This document shows, piece by piece, positions 26,392-35,367 of a DNA stretch of 64,000 bases (the stretch's first letter is position 1; each line of letters begins with the position of its first letter). The stretch comes from Prochlorococcus sp. AG-388-A01 (lineage in GTDB: Bacteria > Cyanobacteriota > Cyanobacteriia > PCC-6307 > Cyanobiaceae): assembly GCA_003279945.1 (NCBI GenBank), contig QCGK01000001.1, forward strand, positions 240,211 to 304,210. The letters run 5' to 3'. Under the pieces are notes generated by a model, which saw nothing but the letters and a program-made list of their open reading frames with translations, was not told where the DNA came from and searched no databases. A program made the position numbers and the translations under genes.

Positions 26392-26945
26392 CTAATTATT
26401 TCTTTATGAATTGCATTGATTATGTTCATAGCAACTTCTTGAATATTTTCCCTTTTTACCTTAATTCTTAAATCTGCTTGAGAATACAAATGTTCTCTAG
26501 ATTGAAAAATGCTCATATATAAATCATTTAGATTCTTTCCCTGAAGTAGTGGTCTATTTTCGATTTCATTTTTCAATCTTTCAATTGCGATATCTTTGTC
26601 GAGATCTATCCAAGCAATTATTCCCTGTCTTAAGATTCCCCAGTTTTCCGATTTGGTAACTATACCTCCCCCAGTCGAGATTACTAATGAAGGGATTTTA
26701 ATAGTTTCTTTGAGGCAGCTTGCTTCTAATTCACGGAAATTATCTTCTCCTTCATCATTAAAAATTTGATTAATAGATTTATTTGCCAACTTCTCTATTA
26801 ATGAATCTAAATCAATGTATTTATACTTCAATAATTCAGCCAGCTTCAAACCTGTCTGTGACTTACCACAACCCATCATTCCTACTAAAAATATGCTTCT
26901 ACCCTTGATGCTATGAACTGTTTTTTCGATAATGGATTGTTCCAT
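26388..26945 (-). CDS. aroK: Shikimate kinase
   Basis: A 185-aa kinase of the shikimate pathway for aromatic amino acids. P-loop GMMGCGKSQTG at about 22-32, the DLDSLIE motif that binds shikimate, FRELEASCL, STGGGIV and the RPLL lid arginine are present. Length is typical. Confidence 0.96.
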   Translation of the reverse strand: MEQSIIEKTVHSIKGRSIFLVGMMGCGKSQTGLKLAELLKYKYIDLDSLIEKLANKSINQIFNDEGEDNFRELEASCLKETIKIPSLVISTGGGIVTKSENWGILRQGIIAWIDLDKDIAIERLKNEIENRPLLQGKNLNDLYMSIFQSREHLYSQADLRIKVKRENIQEVAMNIINAIHKEIIS

Positions 26946-26995
26946 AAAGACAAAAGCGTATTTAAAACCTTAAGATAGTATTATCGCAGACAGGT

Positions 26996-27922
26996 ATGAC
27001 TTCTACACAATCCAAACCATTACATGGAAAAGGACGTGAATGCGTCATAACTCGACGTGCCTGCTTTAGTTCTAGTCACCGTTATTGGCTTCCTGAAAAA
27101 AGCCCAGAAGAAAACACAACTCTTTTTGGAAAGTGCAGTATTGCACCAGGTCATGGTCATAATTATGAACTTATTGTTTCAATGGGTGGAGAACTAGACT
27201 CTGATGGAATGGTACTTAATCTCTCTGATGTAAAACACTCTATTAAAGATAAGGTTACTAGACAATTAGATTTTCGTTTTTTAAATGATGTCTGGCCTGA
27301 ATTTAATGTTAACAATCAAGAAGGTATACTTCCCACAACTGAAGCATTAGTAAAGGTTATTTGGAGTCGTCTAAAGGATGATTTACCTCTTACAAGTCTC
27401 AGACTTTATGAAAACCCTAATTTATGGGCAGATTATTTAGGAAAAAACATGGAAGCTTTTTTAACAGTTCAAACTCATTTTGCAGCCGCTCATAGACTTG
27501 CAAAAGAAGAGATATCCTTTGATGAAAATAAAAAAATCTACGGGAAATGTGCCAGAGTTAATGGACATGGTCATAACTATCTTGTCGATATAACTGTAAA
27601 AGGAGACATTGATAAAAGAACAGGAATGGTTTGCGACTTATCTGCCCTCCAAGAGATAATTAATGATTTGGTTGTTGAACAACTAGATCATACTTTTCTA
27701 AATAAAGACATCGAATTTTTCCATAATTGTGTTCCAACTGCTGAAAATATAGCTTTATATATTTCTGATATTCTTAAAAAACCAATACATAACCTTGGTG
27801 CAACATTACACAAAATAAGACTCCAAGAGAGTCCAAATAATGCAGCAGAAATTTATGTTGATCAAAAGCTAAACAATTCATTGAAGTTGAAATTTGAAAA
27901 TAGTTTAGTGACACAAACTTGA
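26996..27922 (+). CDS. Tandem 6-pyruvoyl-tetrahydropterin synthase (two PTPS domains)
   Basis: A 308-aa protein made of two PTPS/QueD units. Unit 1 (about 14-145) has FSSSHRYW, then GKCSIAPGHGHNYEL; unit 2 (about 155-290) has THFAAAHRL, then GKCARVNGHGHNYLV. In each the zinc-binding histidines (H in the first motif, HGH in the second) and a nearby Cys are kept, so both could be catalytic. Single-domain PTPS is ~120-140 aa. The products could be 6-pyruvoyl-tetrahydropterin (pteridine glycosides, biopterin-like), a folate precursor, or preQ0. The adjoining RibD_C reductase (TTG start overlapping its TGA) favours a pteridine reductive pathway. Confidence 0.88.
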   Translation: MTSTQSKPLHGKGRECVITRRACFSSSHRYWLPEKSPEENTTLFGKCSIAPGHGHNYELIVSMGGELDSDGMVLNLSDVKHSIKDKVTRQLDFRFLNDVWPEFNVNNQEGILPTTEALVKVIWSRLKDDLPLTSLRLYENPNLWADYLGKNMEAFLTVQTHFAAAHRLAKEEISFDENKKIYGKCARVNGHGHNYLVDITVKGDIDKRTGMVCDLSALQEIINDLVVEQLDHTFLNKDIEFFHNCVPTAENIALYISDILKKPIHNLGATLHKIRLQESPNNAAEIYVDQKLNNSLKLKFENSLVTQT

Positions 27923-28569
27923 GTATCCCAAGAGTAATAATTGTTATAGCATCTAGTCTCGATGGGAGAATTGCATTTCCTGAAGGTGGAGAATCACATC
28001 TTGGAAGCGAAGAAGATAAAGAGATGTTAAATCAAAACTTATCAATGGTTGATGCCACCATTTTTGGTTTAGGTACTTTAATAGCTCATCAATCAACTTA
28101 CCTAATTAAAAATCTAAATGATAATGACGAAGTAAATATATCAAAAAGCCAACCAATATCTATAGTTGCTTCAAATACCAAAAAATTTAATAGTAATTGG
28201 AAATACTTTCGTCAACCAATTAGAAGATGGCTAATAAGCTCAAGCAAAATTGATAATGCGTCGAATAATGACTTCGAGAAACAACTCTTTTTCGAAGATT
28301 CATGGGGAAAAACTTTAATTTCACTAAAAAAACAAGGGATAAATAATCTAGCTCTTCTAGGAGGTGCAAAACTTATAAATTCATTTATAAAAGAGGATCT
28401 AATAACAGATATAAAAATTACAATAATTCCACAAATTATTGGAGGTAAATATACATGGATCCCTCCAGAACAAACAAATGAAATTTTTAATCTCAAAAGA
28501 CTATGGGAAATAAAATCAATTAAAAATTTAATGAATAATGAAATCCACGTTCACTACAAAAAAATTTGA
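27919..28569 (+). CDS. RibD C-terminal (DHFR-like) reductase domain protein
   Basis: A 216-aa stand-alone reductase with the dihydrofolate-reductase-like fold found at the C-terminus of RibD. Start IVIASSLDGRIAFPEGGESHLGSEEDK, and the NADPH site LALLGGAKLINSFIKEDLITDIKITIIPQIIG-like region, are clear. No deaminase domain is fused. The TTG start overlaps the PTPS stop, so the two are coupled. It could reduce a pyrimidine in riboflavin synthesis or a pterin made by its neighbour. Confidence 0.85.
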   Translation: MSIPRVIIVIASSLDGRIAFPEGGESHLGSEEDKEMLNQNLSMVDATIFGLGTLIAHQSTYLIKNLNDNDEVNISKSQPISIVASNTKKFNSNWKYFRQPIRRWLISSSKIDNASNNDFEKQLFFEDSWGKTLISLKKQGINNLALLGGAKLINSFIKEDLITDIKITIIPQIIGGKYTWIPPEQTNEIFNLKRLWEIKSIKNLMNNEIHVHYKKI

Positions 28570-28586
28570 AATAGTTTCAATAATAA

Positions 28587-29741
28587 ATGAACCAAAAAAT
28601 ACATAAAGTTGAAGTCAAATTGTCCATTAAGGAAATCTCCAAGGAGATATGGAATGAACTTACTAATGAAATCAATAATCCATTCTATGAATGGACTTGG
28701 CTTCAAAACCTTGAAATATCAAAAAGTGTTTCAAGAGAAACTGGTTGGCAGCCTCTATATTTTGTTGCTTATGAAAATGAAGAAATATTAGGAATTGCCC
28801 CACTTTTTTTAAAAAATCACAGCTATGGAGAATTCATTTTTGACCAATCATTTGCAAGATTGGCTCAAGAGCTGAATTTAAATTATTACCCCAAATTGAT
28901 TGGAATGAGTCCTTATAGTCCTGTAAATGGATATCAATTTCTTTATAAAAAAAATAAAGATAAGAAAGAAACTACAAATTTACTTATAAACCATATCGAA
29001 AGCTTTGCGATTACAAACAAAATTTTAAGTTGTAATTTTTTATATATTGATGAAAGTTGGGGTAACCATCTTAAATCTTTGGGATACCATGAATGGATAA
29101 ATTCCAGCAGTGAATGGAGGAGTAATGGAGAAAAAACGTTTGATGATTTTCTTTCTAGATTTAACTCTAATCAAAGAAAAAATATAAAAAAAGAGAGGAA
29201 ATCAATTACTGAACATGATATTAAAGTGGACATTTTTGAGGAAGATAATATTAACCAAGAAATCCTCAAAAAAATGCATAATTTTTATGAACAGCATTGT
29301 TTGAGGTGGGGAGTATGGGGAAGTAAATATCTAACATCTACATTTTTCGAAACAATTGTTGATAATAAAAAAAATCTTTTACTTTTTAGTGCATCAAAAA
29401 ATGATTCAAATGATATTTTTGCTATGTCGATGTGCGTTAAAAATAAAAACAACTTATGGGGTAGATATTGGGGTAGTCAAGAAGAAATATCTAATTTACA
29501 TTTTGAATTATGCTACTACCAGCCAATTGAATGGGCAATAAAAAATAGTATCCATTTATTTGATCCTGGAGCGGGTGGTAAACATAAAAGGCGGAGAGGG
29601 TTTTTTGCAAAAAGCAGCATTAGCTTGCATAAGTGGTTTGACAAAAATATGGAAAATATAATCTATCCTTGGCTAAATGAAGTTAATAAACAAACCGAGA
29701 TGGAAATTGATTTTGAAAATAAATCTATACCCTTTAAATAA
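28587..29741 (+). CDS. FemAB-like N-acyltransferase (COG3146/DUF482)
   Basis: A 384-aa protein of the peptidogalycan-biosynthesis-like N-acyltransferase group. The N-terminus (FYEWTWLQNLEISKSV-like) is followed by GWQPLYFVAYENEEILGIAPLFLK, a long substrate-binding part with FDQSFARL, then FNSNQRKNIKKERKSI and the conserved end FDPGAGGKHKRRRGF. The acyl donor and acceptor are unknown. It lies 17 bp after the RibD_C gene on the same strand and may be part of that transcript. Confidence 0.88.
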   Translation: MNQKIHKVEVKLSIKEISKEIWNELTNEINNPFYEWTWLQNLEISKSVSRETGWQPLYFVAYENEEILGIAPLFLKNHSYGEFIFDQSFARLAQELNLNYYPKLIGMSPYSPVNGYQFLYKKNKDKKETTNLLINHIESFAITNKILSCNFLYIDESWGNHLKSLGYHEWINSSSEWRSNGEKTFDDFLSRFNSNQRKNIKKERKSITEHDIKVDIFEEDNINQEILKKMHNFYEQHCLRWGVWGSKYLTSTFFETIVDNKKNLLLFSASKNDSNDIFAMSMCVKNKNNLWGRYWGSQEEISNLHFELCYYQPIEWAIKNSIHLFDPGAGGKHKRRRGFFAKSSISLHKWFDKNMENIIYPWLNEVNKQTEMEIDFENKSIPFK

Positions 29742-29802
29742 AAAATTATTAGGCTTTACCAAAGATTATATTAGTAATATAGTTTTTTATTAACTTCTAA
29801 GA

Positions 29803-30189
29803 ATGAATCCTAGTAAAAGTTTCAATGAAAAAATAAAGATTGATAATAGTCTATCCAATCGATATATAGAACTAGATCCAAACGGTTATTTTATTATAAA
29901 AGTAGATTTAGAAGAAAATAAAATAACTTTAGAGCACTTTCTAAATAATATTAATGATGACGGATATGCGCTTGACCCAGAAACAAATGAACCAATTAAA
30001 TGCGACTCACAAAATAAAAGAGTTAGTAATGAAGTTTTTGAAGGTATTAGTGCGAAACAACTTGGAATATTGATCACTGAAGAAAGAAATGACTTAATAA
30101 CCAGATTCGATCATGCTCTATATTTAGGCCGGGAACTGCAAAAAGCAGAAGAATGTTTATACAAAAAACTACCATATATCCAAGATTAA
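29803..30189 (+). CDS. DUF4346-like protein, 128 aa
   Basis: A soluble 128-aa cyanobacterial protein. The start of the domain ELDPNGYFIIKVDLEENKI and the end RFDHALYLGRELQKAEECL fit DUF4346, a family of unknown function. It has no membrane segment or catalytic motif that I can name. About 60 bp downstream lies the PetL-like peptide. Confidence 0.75.
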   Translation: MNPSKSFNEKIKIDNSLSNRYIELDPNGYFIIKVDLEENKITLEHFLNNINDDGYALDPETNEPIKCDSQNKRVSNEVFEGISAKQLGILITEERNDLITRFDHALYLGRELQKAEECLYKKLPYIQD

Positions 30190-30253
30190 GAAATTAAACG
30201 AAAAAATCTAATCTTTTCATCTGATGTTAAATTAAATAAAAATAAAAAAATTA

Positions 30254-30346
30254 ATGAACATCATTTTCTATTTTGCATTTATTGGTTTTGGTTTTGGAGC
30301 TGCTTTCGCATTAGATAAGCTCTTAAGAGCAGTTAAATTAATTTAA
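30254..30346 (+). CDS. petL: PetL-like 30-aa membrane peptide (cytochrome b6f)
   Basis: A 30-residue peptide: one transmembrane helix (about 3-20, rich in Phe/Gly/Ala) followed by a short basic tail ending V-K-L-I. Cyanobacterial and plastid PetL have the same size, one helix and a terminal K-(I/V)-(K/R)-L-I, so I call it a likely subunit VI of the cytochrome b6f complex. It has an ATG and A-rich upstream sequence without a strong Shine-Dalgarno. The assignment rests on length and the C-terminal pattern only. Confidence 0.55.
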   Translation: MNIIFYFAFIGFGFGAAFALDKLLRAVKLI

Positions 30347-30351
30347 AAAAA

Positions 30352-31716
30352 CTACAAAATTTTAATAGTCTCTCCATACAAATCATATTCATCAGCAAAA
30401 GAAATATTTGCTTCAACAAATTTACCAATATAATCTGTCAAATCATTTTTATCTTTAACAGATAAAATTACAGTCCCGTCAATTTCAGGCGCGAAATTGT
30501 AGGAACGACCTATTAATTCGTTATTATCTGATATTTTTTCTACCAAAATTTTCATTTTAAAACCAACATAAGTCTTATTTTTATCTTTAGAGATATTTTG
30601 TTGAACTGAAATAACGTTATCTTTTCTTGCCTCTGCAACCTCTGGGGATACTTTATTTGGCAAATCAAAAGCTGCAGTTCCTTCTTCAGGAGAAAAAATA
30701 AACACTCCTACATGATCAAATTTGTACTTATCCAAAAATTCGAGAAGATGTTCAAAATGTTCTTTTTTTTCTCCTGGGAAACCAACAATTAGACTTGTTC
30801 TTAATACAGCAGATGGAATTTCTTCTCTAATTTTCTCCAAAATTGATTCATTCAAAGAAGCCTGCCAAGGTCTATTCATATTCTTCAACACGTCTGGATG
30901 ACTATGCTGAAGTGGTAAATCAAAGTAAGGCACTATATTCTTTGAATCTTTGAAAGCTTTAATAACCTCATCAGTTAAACCCGTTGGATAAGCATAATGT
31001 ATCCTTATCCAAGGGATTGGAACTTTAGAAAGCTCATTCAAAAGTTTGGCTAATGATGGTTTTCCATAAATATCTTGACCATAATTAGTTGTTATTTGAC
31101 TAATTAATATGATTTCTTGAATACCCTGCTTTGCAAGACTTTTGGCTTCTGAAACTATAGATTCTATGGTTCTACTTCTTTGAGGACCTCTCAACTTGGG
31201 GATAATACAAAAAGCGCAATTATAGTTACAGCCTTCAGCAATACGAAGATAAGCAACAAATTTGTTTTTATCTACAAAACGAGGTATTTCCTCATCTGCA
31301 ATAAACTCCGGTATTTTTGAAACTTCATTAACGATTTCCCCTTTTTCTACTCTGTCTAAAACCTTGGCTATCTTTTGATAATCTCCTGTTCCAACCAAAC
31401 CTTTTATTTCAGGGATTTCTTTTAGAAGTTCATCTTTAAAATGCTGAGCCATACAGCCTGCAACTATTACTTCCTTTCCTTGATTTGTATATTCTAGAAT
31501 TTTTCTAATAGATTCTTGTCTAGCTGTTTCAATAAAACTGCAAGTGTTTACAACAACAACATTTGCATCATTAATATTGCTGTCAACTTCATAACCCTCT
31601 TTATCCAATAAGCCTTGCATATGTTCAGTATCAACAAGATTTTTCTCGCAACCAATATGACTGAATGCAATCTTATTTAGTTTTTTTTCTTTTACATTGA
31701 GACTATTTTGTTTCAC
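30352..31716 (-). CDS. rimO: Ribosomal protein S12 methylthiotransferase
   Basis: A 454-aa radical-SAM enzyme with three parts: an N-terminal UPF0004 domain with cysteines in [22 protein letters not shown] and VVAGCMAQ; a radical-SAM domain with CNYNCAFC; and a C-terminal TRAM domain. It puts a methylthio group on an aspartate of ribosomal protein S12. HIGCEKN and the IPKLRG segment favour RimO over MiaB. Single gene, convergent with the PetL-like gene. Confidence 0.95.
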   Translation of the reverse strand: MKQNSLNVKEKKLNKIAFSHIGCEKNLVDTEHMQGLLDKEGYEVDSNINDANVVVVNTCSFIETARQESIRKILEYTNQGKEVIVAGCMAQHFKDELLKEIPEIKGLVGTGDYQKIAKVLDRVEKGEIVNEVSKIPEFIADEEIPRFVDKNKFVAYLRIAEGCNYNCAFCIIPKLRGPQRSRTIESIVSEAKSLAKQGIQEIILISQITTNYGQDIYGKPSLAKLLNELSKVPIPWIRIHYAYPTGLTDEVIKAFKDSKNIVPYFDLPLQHSHPDVLKNMNRPWQASLNESILEKIREEIPSAVLRTSLIVGFPGEKKEHFEHLLEFLDKYKFDHVGVFIFSPEEGTAAFDLPNKVSPEVAEARKDNVISVQQNISKDKNKTYVGFKMKILVEKISDNNELIGRSYNFAPEIDGTVILSVKDKNDLTDYIGKFVEANISFADEYDLYGETIKIL

Positions 31717-31821
31717 AACTTGAGAAATAAAAATTAAAAGATTTAAACAGCATTTCGTAAAAAACTCTCATGCCAAGATAATATTAGGATAGATAATGTA
31801 AATAACAAACTTTCATTTTCT

Positions 31822-32757
31822 ATGGCCCTTAAAACTTTAAGCAGAAGAAATAAACAAGATTTGAAATGGCCAAAAATCATAATCGCAATTCTTAGCACTA
31901 TAGGCATAGTCGACACAGGTTCGATTACTTTAAAAAACTGGGGATTATTTACTTCGCTTTCATGTCCGGGGATACAAAATGGTTGTGAAACAGTTTTAAA
32001 TAGTCCTTGGGGTACTTTATTTGAAAATAATCAAGTTAATATACCTCTCTCATTAGCTGGATTTATAACTTATTTATCAATATTAATTATTACAGTAATA
32101 CTTTCGCTTAATTTAATTTCCCCAAAAGAAAAACTAAATAAGTTTTTATGGTGGTTATTATTTCTAATTTCTTGTGCCTCCTCCACATTTAGTTTTCTTT
32201 TAATCAATATAATGTTTTTTAAGATTCAAGCATATTGTTTTTTTTGTATACTTTCAGCAATTTTATCGTTTTCTATATTTATAATTTCTATGATTGGAGC
32301 AAAGTTTGAAAGTCGAGAACCAATGATTTTTAGAGGTTTCATAGTTGCCATAAGTGTCCTACTTGGTGGCCTAATTTGGTCAACTAACGTTGACCCCTCT
32401 AATGCTATTGATGTTATAAGTCCCTCTGAGAATGTATCACCAATAATTACCACTTCAAGCTCTCCTCAGAAGGTGAAATTTGCAAAATTTTTAAGAAAAA
32501 ACAATATTGTTATGTTTAGTGCTTATTGGTGCCCGCATTGCCACGATCAGAAACAACTATTTGGAAAGGAAGCAGTTAAAGAATTAAAAGTAGTTGAATG
32601 TGCTAAAGATGGAAAAGATAATGAATATGAGCTATGCCAAGCGAAAGGAATTAGTGGATTCCCTTCTTGGGAAATAAATGGAGAAATTATTAGTGGTACC
32701 CGCGACTTAGATGAATTAGCGATTAGTACCAAATATCAAGGAGATTCTAATTTTTAA
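31822..32757 (+). CDS. VKOR-thioredoxin fusion disulfide oxidoreductase
   Basis: A 311-aa membrane protein. The N-terminal ~190 residues are a vitamin K epoxide reductase domain with several transmembrane helices, the Cys pair in CPGIQNGCETVLNSPWG, and the active pair in AYCFFC. The C-terminal ~95 residues are a thioredoxin-like domain with YWCPHC. Cyanobacterial VKOR fusions form disulfides in lumenal or periplasmic proteins and pass electrons to quinone. It overlaps nadB at the 3' ends by 11 bp. Confidence 0.95.
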   Translation: MALKTLSRRNKQDLKWPKIIIAILSTIGIVDTGSITLKNWGLFTSLSCPGIQNGCETVLNSPWGTLFENNQVNIPLSLAGFITYLSILIITVILSLNLISPKEKLNKFLWWLLFLISCASSTFSFLLINIMFFKIQAYCFFCILSAILSFSIFIISMIGAKFESREPMIFRGFIVAISVLLGGLIWSTNVDPSNAIDVISPSENVSPIITTSSSPQKVKFAKFLRKNNIVMFSAYWCPHCHDQKQLFGKEAVKELKVVECAKDGKDNEYELCQAKGISGFPSWEINGEIISGTRDLDELAISTKYQGDSNF

Positions 32758-34414
32758 TAAATCTTTTATGAATTTTTTGATCTAGCTGTTGTCTAGTATG
32801 GCATTTCCAATTTTTATCTTTTTCTGGAAAATCATCTCTATAATGACCTCCTCTACTTTCTTCTCTAAATAGACAAGCTTTTAATAAAGTTATAGTTGTT
32901 AATTGTCTATTCTGTAAATCAAGTAAAAGATTCAGTGCCCTCCTATTGCGTTCACTGAGTTTGATTTTTTGGTCAAATTTTATTTTTTCAAGACTATTTA
33001 GTAAATGATTTTTATGTAATTGATCAATATCGTCTTGAATATAATTTAGAAATTTAATCATATTGACCTTATTTCGAGATACTCCTAGATTCGCCCAACA
33101 TAGTTTTCTTAATTGATCTATTTTTTCTACAATTTTAGATATTTGATCTTCTTTAGGATCTTCAGTTTCAAACTCTTGAAATGATCTATCAGATTTTGGG
33201 AATTTTGGAAGATCATTCAAGACAATTGAAGACATTTTTCTTGCGAAAACAAGGCATTCCATCAGTGAATTACTTGCCAATCTATTAGCACCATGCACAC
33301 CAGTAGATGCAACTTCTCCTACCGCATATAATCCTTTTCTTGTAGAAGATGCATTTAGATCAGTTTTAACGCCTCCCATCCAATAGTGAGCTGCAGGAGC
33401 TACAGGAATAACCTCATTCAAAGGATTAACACCATAATCCTGACAGCGACTTAAGATAGTAGGAAATCGTTCTACAATTTTTTCTGGATCAATATACCGA
33501 AGATCAAGGCCAACATGATCAACATTATTATCATGCATATTCTTCATAATTGCTCTACTAACCTGATCTCTAGTAGCTAAATCGCGATTTTTAAGATTCT
33601 TAACTGGGCTCTCACCATTTTTATCAACTAACATAGCCCCTTCTCCTCTGAGTGCCTCAGATATTAAGAAACAAGGTGCCCCATAAAATTTTAAAGCTGT
33701 TGGATGAAATTGAACAAACTCTAAATCTTCAATAGCAGCACCTGCTTTCCATGCAAGAGAAATTCCTTCTCCAGATGACTGAGCAGGATTGGTTGTGTTG
33801 GTAAATAAATGCCCACCCCCTCCTGTAGCTAAGACAACAGCTCTCGAATAAATCCAATATAAATTCGCTCCATCAAGAACCTGGACTCCTTTACATTCTT
33901 GATTTTCAATAAGAAGTTCAGTTACTCTGACACCCCTACAGTGAAGAACATTTTTTTTATTTTCAATATGATCTTCTAGAACTTCAACTAATGCTCTTCC
34001 AGTACGGTCCTTAACATGCAAGACTCTTCTTCGAGAATGAGCTGCTTCTAAAGTAGTAGCTAGTTGATCAAAACTTTGATCAAAAATCATACCTAAATTC
34101 TGCAACCTATCTACACAACATGGGGCCTCTTTGACCAGCATTTCTACAGCTTGAAAATCACAAAGTCCATCTCCTGCTTTCAAAGTATCATCTGCATGTA
34201 GATCAAATGAATCATCTTGTCTAACAACAGATGCTATTCCTCCTTGGGCCCATCGACTAGAAGATATCTTGCTAGTATTCCTATTTAAAAGCAGCACTTT
34301 TAAATTTGAGGGCAATTCAAGACAAGTCATAAGTCCTGCAGCTCCAGCACCTACAACGATTACATCCCAATTATTTAATGGGATGGATTCTTGGGAAAAT
34401 GGAGGCCTTAACAT
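32747..34414 (-). CDS. nadB: L-aspartate oxidase
   Basis: A 555-aa FAD enzyme oxidising L-aspartate to iminoaspartate for NAD synthesis. N-terminal VVGAGAAGLMTCLEL, SSSRWAQGGIASV, EFVQFHPTAL, and the conserved ANRLASNSLMECLVF region are present. Its start codon shares one base with the stop of the DUF3120 gene. Confidence 0.96.
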   Translation of the reverse strand: MLRPPFSQESIPLNNWDVIVVGAGAAGLMTCLELPSNLKVLLLNRNTSKISSSRWAQGGIASVVRQDDSFDLHADDTLKAGDGLCDFQAVEMLVKEAPCCVDRLQNLGMIFDQSFDQLATTLEAAHSRRRVLHVKDRTGRALVEVLEDHIENKKNVLHCRGVRVTELLIENQECKGVQVLDGANLYWIYSRAVVLATGGGGHLFTNTTNPAQSSGEGISLAWKAGAAIEDLEFVQFHPTALKFYGAPCFLISEALRGEGAMLVDKNGESPVKNLKNRDLATRDQVSRAIMKNMHDNNVDHVGLDLRYIDPEKIVERFPTILSRCQDYGVNPLNEVIPVAPAAHYWMGGVKTDLNASSTRKGLYAVGEVASTGVHGANRLASNSLMECLVFARKMSSIVLNDLPKFPKSDRSFQEFETEDPKEDQISKIVEKIDQLRKLCWANLGVSRNKVNMIKFLNYIQDDIDQLHKNHLLNSLEKIKFDQKIKLSERNRRALNLLLDLQNRQLTTITLLKACLFREESRGGHYRDDFPEKDKNWKCHTRQQLDQKIHKRFIKN

Positions 34415-35181
34415 TAAACCAAGCCACTAAAAGTTGGTTGCAAAATTGCTAAAAAAATAAAGATACCATCAACGATTAATGTCGTTTGAATTACGTAACT
34501 AGAAACTAAGAGTGCTTTACCGTTAGTAGTATTAATTGTCCCAGAATTAAAAATTTCTTTTGAAATAAACCAAACTATAAGTGCAACAAAAACAATAATA
34601 GATAATGATTTGAATTGAATAAGATTCTCTGAGGTTTTTTGAAGAATTAGTGGGGCAGTTTCAGAATCTGCAGTAATGACCTGCCTCCATTGATCCATGA
34701 TTCCTATAAAAAATATTGTAATGTCAGTAACTGCAGTTCCAAACAAAGAAGAGATATAAAAACTAGAACCAATTTTCCAATTAGTACCTAGTCCAATTAA
34801 AGCCAAAGGAAGAACTACAGCTTCAACAGGAATGTGTAAGATAGGAAATGGACTTAACCATCCCCAGAACAAACATCCACCAAGCCAACTTCCTGATACG
34901 CCAATTAATAATGAACTGACAATAAACCATTTATTTGATCTTTTTTTGTACAAAATAAATGCTGATATTATGATTATAAAAGTAAAACAAAGAGCACTAA
35001 TTGGTTCTAATCTGACCCAAGGAGCCTGAACAAATATAGGTAAAATTACAAAAAAAGAAGACCACAATCTTAAAGAAATTGGCCTTGATAAAAGAGTACC
35101 TTCATATGAATCAACTGTTTTATTCAGTTCATAATTCAATTTATCTTTCACTTCAGATTTTTTTGTAATTAATTCATTCAA
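34414..35181 (-). CDS. DUF3120 membrane protein
   Basis: A 255-aa protein with a polar ~35-residue N-terminus and about six to seven hydrophobic segments. The core (QAPWVRLEPISAL, then WLGGCLFWGWLSPFP and HIPVEAVVLPLALIGL) matches the cyanobacterial DUF3120 family. Function is unknown. Translational coupling to nadB suggests co-expression but not necessarily a joint role. Confidence 0.85.
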   Translation of the reverse strand: MNELITKKSEVKDKLNYELNKTVDSYEGTLLSRPISLRLWSSFFVILPIFVQAPWVRLEPISALCFTFIIIISAFILYKKRSNKWFIVSSLLIGVSGSWLGGCLFWGWLSPFPILHIPVEAVVLPLALIGLGTNWKIGSSFYISSLFGTAVTDITIFFIGIMDQWRQVITADSETAPLILQKTSENLIQFKSLSIIVFVALIVWFISKEIFNSGTINTTNGKALLVSSYVIQTTLIVDGIFIFLAILQPTFSGLV

Positions 35182-35367
35182 TGAACAAAGTTTATTAGGT
35201 TATTACAATTAATTTAAATCGTGGTTTGAAAAACTGCGAATTTCATATTTTAATAAACTGAAGACCCCAATTTAACAACTATATTTAGAATTTTAAAAGT
35301 ATTTAATACACTTTGAGTCATATATGAGTTTAAAATAAAAATAAAGAAGAATATTTGAAATTTAATT

